From: an uncultured Clostridia bacterium
Lineage (GTDB): Bacteria > Bacillota > Clostridia > Oscillospirales > Ruminococcaceae
Reading direction: 5' to 3'
DNA: 58,347 nt
Assembly: GCA_947630555.1 (NCBI GenBank)
Contig: CANRIA010000013.1
Coordinates: forward strand, 1 to 58,347
Both the position numbers and the translations under genes were made by a program. Numbering within the stretch: position 1 is the first letter of the stretch; every line of letters starts with the position of its first letter. The notes beneath the pieces are model-generated. The model did not search any database. It was not told the DNA's origin and saw only the letters and a list, made by a program, of their open reading frames with translations. Below, in pieces: positions 52,536 through 58,347 of the stretch.

Positions 52536-53082
52536 CGAAGATCGCCTCCCTGTTCTCGCTGTAAGTATTCACCGCGGTGGTTATTGCAGCTTTTATGCCT
52601 TTTGAAGAATACGATGCGCCTGTTACTTTATCTACAGAATTTACAGCAGCTTCATTATCAGCACCTATAAACTTTGCAAGGTAATTTTTATCGTTGACCT
52701 TAGTGCCAAGACCGGGCGTTTCGCCGCAGGTTATAAACGTTACCCCTGCTACTGCGCCGTTTTCGTCCATGCCGACAAGCACGTGTATGCCGTCTTTGCT
52801 GTAGCCGTTTTCGTATATCTCAAAAAGGCACTGTTTTGTTTCTTTATTGACTATCGCGGCTGTAACGCCTTCAAATTCTACAACGTTGCCGTCAGCATCT
52901 TTGAGTATCTCAAAATCATCACTGCCGAAGACTTCTTTGCAGCCTGCTTTCAGCTCATCTGTCATAACGCCAGTGTTGTCAACATATGTAAGTTCATAAG
53001 CGCCGACAAGCAGCAGGCACACCAAAGAACATATAAGGCACAGCACCAGCGAAGGCATTATTTTTTCTTTGAAGAATTTCAT
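52528..53082 (-). CDS. rnfG: Rnf complex subunit RnfG
   Basis: 184 residues; one N-terminal helix and an outer FMN-binding domain. The flavin attachment motif reads VTGASYSSKG, a variant of the SGAT-x-[ST] consensus with Ser in place of Thr. Start overlaps the stop of rnfD by 4 bases (ATGA). Confidence 0.94.
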   Translation of the reverse strand: MKFFKEKIMPSLVLCLICSLVCLLLVGAYELTYVDNTGVMTDELKAGCKEVFGSDDFEILKDADGNVVEFEGVTAAIVNKETKQCLFEIYENGYSKDGIHVLVGMDENGAVAGVTFITCGETPGLGTKVNDKNYLAKFIGADNEAAVNSVDKVTGASYSSKGIKAAITTAVNTYSENREAIFGE

Positions 53083-54026
53083 GCTGCCGCCTCCTTTGCC
53101 GCTTTTTTCTCTTTCTTCTTCGCGCCAACGGGTCTTGCGCCTGTCAGCATATCTATATAAGGTGTAACTATATTCATCAGAAGTATTGAGAACGAAACGC
53201 CCTCGGGGTATGAGCCGTAAAACCTGATAACGCAGGTAATTATGCCGCAGCCGAGACCGAACATAACTTTTCCCAGCGTGGTTACAGGCGTTGTTACATA
53301 GTCGGTAGCCATAAACAGCGCGCCGAGCATAAGACCGCCCGAAAGCACCTGATAGAGAGGATCTTCACCTGCAAGCCACGAAAACGCCGCCACCGTACCG
53401 ATGAAAGCAACAGGCGTTGCAGGAGAGATTATCTTCATAGCGATAAGATACAGACCGCCCAGCAGCAGCGCAAATGCGCAGGTCTCGCCGAGGCAGCCGC
53501 GCACCGTACCCAGAAACAGATCGGAATAGCTTGCGGCTTTTGAAACCAGCGGTGTTGCTGTAGTGGTCGCATCATATACCTGTGGCTGTAAAAAAGGGTC
53601 AGTCCACGCAGTCATTGCTGAGGGAAACGACAGAAAAAGCACTATTCTGCCGACTATTGCAGGGTTGGCAAAGTTGTTGCCGAGTCCCCCAAACAGCTGC
53701 TTTACTATAACTATAGCCACAAACGTGCCAAGAATTGCCATCCAGTAAGGCAGGCTGCGCGGAAGATTGAGCGCAAGTATCATGCCCGTTACGGCAGCCG
53801 AGAGGTCGCCTGTGGTGTCGGGGCGTTTCATAACTATGTTGCAAAGTCTTTCCCATATTATCGCCGAACCCGTGCACACGCCGACGAGTATAAGCGCTCT
53901 GCCGCCGAAAAGCAGCGTTGCGGCAATAACGGCAGGAAGCAGCGCTATGAGCACGTTGCCCATTATTTTAGATGTTGCCGCCGCTGCCCTTATATGCGGC
54001 GAAGGCGAAACTATAAGTTTATCCAT
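53079..54026 (-). CDS. rnfD: Rnf complex subunit RnfD
   Basis: 315 residues, about nine to ten membrane helices; contains GGLGNNFANPAIVGR and the FMN attachment Thr in TTTATPLVSKA. Ends in an Ala/Lys-rich tail (KKKEKKAAKEAAA). Ion-translocating core together with RnfA and RnfE. Confidence 0.95.
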   Translation of the reverse strand: MDKLIVSPSPHIRAAAATSKIMGNVLIALLPAVIAATLLFGGRALILVGVCTGSAIIWERLCNIVMKRPDTTGDLSAAVTGMILALNLPRSLPYWMAILGTFVAIVIVKQLFGGLGNNFANPAIVGRIVLFLSFPSAMTAWTDPFLQPQVYDATTTATPLVSKAASYSDLFLGTVRGCLGETCAFALLLGGLYLIAMKIISPATPVAFIGTVAAFSWLAGEDPLYQVLSGGLMLGALFMATDYVTTPVTTLGKVMFGLGCGIITCVIRFYGSYPEGVSFSILLMNIVTPYIDMLTGARPVGAKKKEKKAAKEAAA

Positions 54027-54042
54027 TAGGCGCGCTCCTTTC

Positions 54043-55332
54043 CTACTGTCTTAAAAGCTCTTTGGCAAGCTGGTTTTTCTCTGCTAAGTCTCTCTTTGCA
54101 GGGCAGACATAAGAGCAGCTGCCGCAGTTCATGCAAAGGTTTACTTTCAGCTTTTTCAGCCTGTCAACATCTCTTGCATCATAAGCCTTTTCAAGCTCGG
54201 TCGGCATAAGCTTTACGGGGCAGGCTCGCACACATCTGCCGCAGCGTATACAAGCAGTCTTTACCTCTTTGCGCACTGCCGCTTTTTCTGTAAAGCCGAG
54301 TATTGCATTGTTTGTTTTCATTACGGGGGTATCAAAGTCATACAGGCACATGCCCATCATAGGCCCACCCGATAGCAGTTTTGCTATTGAATCGGGGCTG
54401 CCGTCTGCAAACTTTATAAGCTCTCTTACAGAAATACCTATCGGGGCTTTTACGTTGCATGGCGTTCTGAATGCATCGCCGTCCAGCGTAAGCCGCCTTT
54501 CAACAAGCGGTATGCCGGTTTTCAAATACCGTGAAATAAAGCCTGCGGTAGAGACATTCATAACTATTATACCTTTATATGCAGGCAGCTCGCCCTCGCC
54601 TATTATTCTGCCTGTAGCCGAATATGCCACGACCTTTTCAGCGCCCTGCGGATAGGAAGACTTCAGCTTTACCACCGTTATGTTATCCCTCATTGAGGTG
54701 CGCCTTGTCATATCTGCGATAGCCTGCGGTTTGTTATCTTCAATACATATATACGCGTGGGCTATACCTATGTATTTCATGACTTTGTCAATGCCGTCAA
54801 GAACGTCGTCGGGGGCTTCTACAAGTTCGCGGTAGTCACTTGTTATATACGGTTCGCACTCGGCAGCGTTTATAACAAGGCTGTCAATAGGCGTTACCTT
54901 TGTATCTACCCGAAGTTTTATATGTGTTGGGAAACCTGCGCCGCCCAGACCGCAGCAGCCGCTCTCTTTTACGGCATTTATAAAGCTCTCGGTACTGTTT
55001 ACAACGGGTCTGTATATCTCTTCGGACATTTTTTGCTTGCCGTCGCTTTTTATAACAACGGCTTTGCACACCTTGCCGTTTGCAAGCAGAAAATCTTCAA
55101 TAGCCGCAACAGTGCCGGAAACGCTCGAATGTATCGGCGCGGACATCACGGCATCGGTATCGCCTATCTTCTGACCGACCTTTACCTCATCGCCCACCTT
55201 TACAAGCGGCTGGCACGGCACGCCCATATGCTGGCTCATGGGAATTTTTACGCTCTCGGGCAGCGGCACGGGCACGGTTGGGTTATCTGCGGTGTTTTTA
55301 TTGTGGGCAAGCACTATTCCGTTAAGGCGCAT
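54043..55332 (-). CDS. rnfC: Rnf complex subunit RnfC
   Basis: 429 residues. N-terminal barrel-sandwich segment (VKVGDEVKVGQKIGD), NADH/FMN-binding GLGGAGFPTHIKL with NAAECEPYITSDYRE, and two 4Fe-4S motifs (CIRCGRCVRACP, CMNCGSCSYVCP). First gene of rnfCDGEAB, which couples ferredoxin oxidation by NAD+ to Na+ or H+ export. Starts at the ATG at 55330-55332. Confidence 0.96.
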   Translation of the reverse strand: MRLNGIVLAHNKNTADNPTVPVPLPESVKIPMSQHMGVPCQPLVKVGDEVKVGQKIGDTDAVMSAPIHSSVSGTVAAIEDFLLANGKVCKAVVIKSDGKQKMSEEIYRPVVNSTESFINAVKESGCCGLGGAGFPTHIKLRVDTKVTPIDSLVINAAECEPYITSDYRELVEAPDDVLDGIDKVMKYIGIAHAYICIEDNKPQAIADMTRRTSMRDNITVVKLKSSYPQGAEKVVAYSATGRIIGEGELPAYKGIIVMNVSTAGFISRYLKTGIPLVERRLTLDGDAFRTPCNVKAPIGISVRELIKFADGSPDSIAKLLSGGPMMGMCLYDFDTPVMKTNNAILGFTEKAAVRKEVKTACIRCGRCVRACPVKLMPTELEKAYDARDVDRLKKLKVNLCMNCGSCSYVCPAKRDLAEKNQLAKELLRQ

Positions 55333-55353
55333 TTAATATCATCTCCGATACGG

Positions 55354-55382
55354 TTGAATTTATCTGAAAAATATGTTACAAT
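55354..55382 (+). promoter_or_regulatory. Promoter of the histidine phosphatase operon
   Basis: TTGAAT, 17 bases, TACAAT with TGT extended -10; leader of about 145 bases. It lies in the gap divergent from rnfC. Confidence 0.6.
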
Positions 55383-55532
55383 AATTTATATAGAAAAAAC
55401 TTTGAGCGAATACATCATCTCAAAGTATATTATAAACGATTTTATTCAATTTGTAAAGATGTTTTTTAGTGGAAATGACCTATTTGTGCAATATTTTATC
55501 AAAAATTTTATTTACAGAAGGAATGTTGTTGT

Positions 55533-56153
55533 ATGAAAGGATACAGGCTGCAATTTATACGCCATGGAATTACGCAGGGAAACCTTGACGGCAAGTACAT
55601 AGGCATTACAGACGAGGGGCTGTGCGCGCAGGGCAGAAAAGAGCTTGAAAAGAAAAAAGAGAGCTTTATATATCCGCATGTGGAGAGGATATACACCTCA
55701 CCTTTAAAACGCTGCCGCGAGACCGCCGAGTTTCTGTACACCGACTGCTCTATGCGCCTTGTGCCCGAACTGCGTGAAATGAACTTTGGCGAGTTTGAAA
55801 ACAAGCGTGCGGTGGACATTATGAACACGCCGCAGTACAAAGAATTTATGAAAGGCGGACTGGACAACCCTCCCCCGAACGGCGAGAGCATGAGAGATGT
55901 TGTTGAGCGCTGCTACTGGGCGGCTGATTTTATCATTTGCGACATGATGAGCCGCGGCGTTGACACCGCTGCTGTTATAACTCACGGCGGTATTATTATG
56001 AATATGCTAAGCTGCTTTGGGCTGCCAAAGGCGAGACCCATGGAGTGGCCGTGCGACTTTGGCGAGGGGTATGAGGTGCTTGTCACTGCGGATATGTGGC
56101 AGCGCTCTGATGTGTTTGAGATCCGCGGCAAGTTCCCGTATCTGAAAGATTAA
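55533..56153 (+). CDS. Histidine phosphatase family protein
   Basis: 206 residues, phosphoglycerate mutase fold. Catalytic FIRHGITQGNLDGKYIG, the Arg in TSPLKRCRETA, Glu in LREMNFGEFENK and second His in VITHGGII. Closest in pattern to CobC/GpmB-type phosphatases; substrate not assignable. ATG at 55533, AGAAGGA upstream. Confidence 0.9.
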   Translation: MKGYRLQFIRHGITQGNLDGKYIGITDEGLCAQGRKELEKKKESFIYPHVERIYTSPLKRCRETAEFLYTDCSMRLVPELREMNFGEFENKRAVDIMNTPQYKEFMKGGLDNPPPNGESMRDVVERCYWAADFIICDMMSRGVDTAAVITHGGIIMNMLSCFGLPKARPMEWPCDFGEGYEVLVTADMWQRSDVFEIRGKFPYLKD

Positions 56154-56193
56154 AACTTATATATACATATATATGGAAGGTAGGTGAACGGCA

Positions 56194-57003
56194 ATGAACA
56201 ATTCGCAGATAAAGCGCTTGGCAAGGATAAGGCTGGCAGGCAACTGGGGCAACTGCATTGCTCTTAGCATGACACTTTTGTCGTTCATAACTATGATAGC
56301 CATAGGCGAACTTATAATTTACAGAATAACACTTATGATATACGACGGTTTTGACACGTTTTCGCAGTACATACGCTCGGAGACGGTGCTGAAACTTTTG
56401 ATAATAAGGGCTGCAATATACTATCTGCTGTTCGTGCCTGCGCTGAGCAATATGCGCCAGACCTACATAAGCCTTGCAAACGGCAAAAGCTTTATAGGCA
56501 CGCAGTGGGAGATACGCCACTACGGACTGCGTTTTTACGCAAAAATAATCTTTATGCAGACTATTTCACTTATTTATCAGGCGGCTTTGCTGGTGCCGCT
56601 TTTTGCCTGCGCTTTCGGCGTTTTATACTATATTGAACTTTGCCGCCAGCACATAACGACAAAGAGTCTGCTGATGTTCATGCTGTGCCTGCTTATGGCG
56701 ATAATAATGCTGTGCGTGTTTATTTACTTTCGCATAAAAATGCGGCTGGTGCCGTTTATAAACGTGCTGTACCCCGAAATAGGCATGCTTGACTGCTTTA
56801 CGCTATCCTCGCGGCTGATGCGCAAAAACATTATAAGATATATATTTTTTCAGCTGTCGTTTTTGCATTACTTTTTGATCTGCGTGCTGGTGTTCCCTAT
56901 TCTTGTGATATTCCCCTACTATTACATGAGCGTGAGCGTGCTGTGCTCCAGCCTTGTTACAAAAAACGCTGTGGAAGACTATCTTCGCAGCAAGGAGAGC
57001 TGA
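56194..57003 (+). CDS. DUF975-like membrane protein
   Basis: 269 residues with about five membrane helices. The N-terminal IKRLARIRLAGNWGNCI resembles the LxGNWG start of DUF975 proteins; the central FIGTQWEIRHYG loop and basic RLMRKNIIRY are also compatible. Function unknown. GGAAGGTAGG upstream of the ATG; followed after one base by the RluA-type gene. Confidence 0.75.
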   Translation: MNNSQIKRLARIRLAGNWGNCIALSMTLLSFITMIAIGELIIYRITLMIYDGFDTFSQYIRSETVLKLLIIRAAIYYLLFVPALSNMRQTYISLANGKSFIGTQWEIRHYGLRFYAKIIFMQTISLIYQAALLVPLFACAFGVLYYIELCRQHITTKSLLMFMLCLLMAIIMLCVFIYFRIKMRLVPFINVLYPEIGMLDCFTLSSRLMRKNIIRYIFFQLSFLHYFLICVLVFPILVIFPYYYMSVSVLCSSLVTKNAVEDYLRSKES

Positions 57004-57004
57004 T

Positions 57005-57835
57005 ATGCAGTACACTTTTACGGTGGAAGAGAGCGGCAGTGTTGAGAAAATTCTACGAAAAAACGGCGTATCACGCAGGCTGATAACTAAACTGAAACGC
57101 ACGGGCGGCATAACTTCGGGCGGAAAGGCAGTGCGAACTGTTGACTTACTGCAAAAGGGCGATGAGGTCACAATACGGTATGATGATAATGACCGTCTGG
57201 AGGCTGCAAAGCTTGACGAAGTTTTTGTAATTTACAGTGACGAATATTTTGTAGTGTTCGACAAGCCATCGGGTATGCCTGTGCACCCATCTGCAAAGCA
57301 CCGCTGTGACACGCTGGGAAATTATTTTGCGTATCTTTACCCAAACAAAACTTTCAGACCGATAAACCGCCTTGACCGCGATACTTCGGGGCTGTGCGTT
57401 GTGGCGCTTGACCCGTTGGCGGCGAAGAATTTGCAGCACTGCATTGAAAAAACGTACTTTGCGGCGGTGGAGGGCGAAATAAAAAGCGGCGGTGTTATTG
57501 ACCTGCCGATAGCCAGAGAGCGTGAGAGCATTATAAAACGCTGCGTGAGGAGCGACGGCAAGCGCGCTGTTACGGCATACGAGCCTGTTTGCCAAGGAAA
57601 TCACTGCACGCTTTTGAAGATACGCCTTGAAACGGGCAGAACGCACCAGATACGGGTGCATTTTTCGCACATGGGGCACCCACTTATGGGCGATGACATG
57701 TACGGAGGAAGTCTTGACAAGATAAACAGGCAGGCGCTGCACTGCTCAGAGCTTATGCTGACACACCCCAAAAGCGGCGAAAAGATGAGGTTTACTTCTC
57801 CCCTGCCATGCGATATACAAGAGCTGTTCAAATAA
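57005..57835 (+). CDS. RluA-family pseudouridine synthase
   Basis: 276 residues from the ATG at 57005 (AAGGAG 9 bases upstream). An S4-like N-terminal domain (SVEKILRKNGVSRRLITKLKR) precedes the catalytic domain with the Asp in INRLDRDTSGLCVVA and GRTHQIRVHFSHMGHPLMGD. It modifies uridines in 23S rRNA or tRNA. Several RluA paralogues occur in Firmicutes, so the target is not assigned. Confidence 0.92.
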   Translation: MQYTFTVEESGSVEKILRKNGVSRRLITKLKRTGGITSGGKAVRTVDLLQKGDEVTIRYDDNDRLEAAKLDEVFVIYSDEYFVVFDKPSGMPVHPSAKHRCDTLGNYFAYLYPNKTFRPINRLDRDTSGLCVVALDPLAAKNLQHCIEKTYFAAVEGEIKSGGVIDLPIARERESIIKRCVRSDGKRAVTAYEPVCQGNHCTLLKIRLETGRTHQIRVHFSHMGHPLMGDDMYGGSLDKINRQALHCSELMLTHPKSGEKMRFTSPLPCDIQELFK

Positions 57836-57837
57836 AG

Positions 57838-57871
57838 ATCCCGAAAGAGTTTGGCTCAATCGGGATTTTTT
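57838..57871 (+). terminator. Terminator of the 55533-57835 operon
   Basis: ATCCCGA/TCGGGAT stem, 15-base loop, followed by TTTTTT. Confidence 0.88.
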
Positions 57872-57875
57872 CATT

Positions 57876-58347
57876 TAACAAAGGTTTTAAATCATGTCAA
57901 GAAAGGAAAAGTTTTCGGTCAAGCCTTTTTTCAAAAGGCTTGCGGGGTGTGGGGCAGAGCCCCACAAACACAGCGTGCGCTCTGAGAGGGGTGAATATTA
58001 AAACAGTCCGGTGGACTGTTTATAAAGAGAGCAGCGGTCGTAAACGACCGCGAGAAGAATTATTTCGCTTTTAATTTTGGGGGCGAAATAATTCTTCGGG
58101 CGTTCCCAAAGGGAACGCTACGCCCATGCAAGAGAGGGCGTTCCCTTTGAAAAGACCTAGCTATTTTCCCTGCGTGCGCTTGCGTGCGCAATAGCTTTGT
58201 TAAAATGTGCACATAAGCGCAATAAATTTTTAATACAGCACGGCGTTCTCTGAGAGAACGCGGAAAGAAAGCGTTGCGCTACAACAAGGGGAGGCTCTCT
58301 CTTGCAGAGCCTCCCCTCTATTAAAACAGTCCACCGGACTGTTTTAA
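57876..58347 (+). repeat. Modular hairpin repeat R3 (reaches window end)
   Basis: Third copy of the R1 family, in plus orientation after a plus-strand gene. Hairpins: 57921-57941 (AAGCC/GGCTT ends), 57949-57965 (GTGGGG/CCCCAC), 58001-58021 (AAACAGTCC/GGACTGTTT), 58243-58261 (GCGTTCTC/GAGAACGC). A variable insert at about 58022-58150 contains extra hairpins (GGTCGT/ACGACC, GAAATAATTCTT/AAGAATTATTTC, GCGTTCCC/GGGAACGC). From about 58285 the opposite orientation of the family begins and runs off the window. Confidence 0.8.

Overview
The window looks like a chromosomal segment of a fibrolytic, anaerobic, spore-lineage Firmicute of the Ruminococcus type (Oscillospiraceae). The clues are a GH9 and a GH5 cellulase, a cellobiose 2-epimerase very like the Ruminococcus albus enzyme, an Rnf complex, type III glutamine synthetase, the Clostridia-type IspH-S1 fusion, and GerW/YtfI/ScpAB/FtsK-SpoIIIE neighbourhoods. 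Base composition and gene style are even throughout. No rRNA, CRISPR array, phage module or insertion sequence is visible.

Layout. 1-623: start of glnN (minus). 624-1343: intergenic, filled by hairpin repeat R1. 1344-4789: rRNA methyltransferase and a class A PBP. 4919-15950: one long minus-strand operon read from a promoter at about 16050: ClpP-like TepA, the 38-codon ylzJ, uppP, ftsK, MBL hydrolase, DUF3006, RpiR regulator, flavoprotein, Cmk-PlsC fusion, IspH-S1 fusion. 16117-22050: a second minus operon from a promoter at about 22100: M50 protease, scpA, scpB, ytfI, gerW, then dacF, rluB and a small unknown. 22270-22455: rpmB. 22530-22908: repeat R2. 22909-26337: LtaS-family enzyme and a divergent DHH phosphoesterase. 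26396-26732: repeats and tRNA-Pro. 26999-30928: CapA-like lipoprotein plus membrane-anchored GH9 cellulase. 30982-33354: orphan FtsX-type permease. 33635-35550: ClpP-like peptidase paired with a soluble VirD4/TraG-type ATPase. 35623-43921 (minus): secA, then DUF1015, cellobiose 2-epimerase, GH5 cellulase, CorC-type protein and a small membrane protein. 44095-44999: DUF2975/XRE pair. 45244-50314: an accessory, repeat-rich stretch with tRNA-fMet, two long direct repeats, an orphan type IV pilin, mscL, two tRNA-Gln, a HipA-family kinase, an unannotated type I toxin-antitoxin locus and tRNA-Lys. 50416-55332: rnfCDGEAB. 55533-57835: phosphatase, DUF975-like membrane protein, RluA-type pseudouridine synthase. 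57876-58347: repeat R3.

How the genes fit together. The cellulases, epimerase and Rnf complex belong to a cellulose-degrading anaerobic lifestyle: cellulose is cut at the cell surface, cellobiose is epimerised and reduced ferredoxin is used to build an ion gradient. Cell-envelope genes (PBP, UppP, DacF, LtaS, PlsC, SecA, MscL) make up much of the rest.

The three most interesting signals are: (1) a modular repeat family (R1-R3) whose hairpin arms change in a compensatory way and which always sits in the same orientation after the 3' end of a gene; (2) a Fst/TxpA-like type I toxin-antitoxin locus at 49534-49944 with a 24-residue toxin, a sequestered ribosome binding site and a convergent antisense promoter; (3) a HipA-family kinase just upstream that is enclosed by copies of the same sense promoter, 3' end and antisense promoter as that type I locus.
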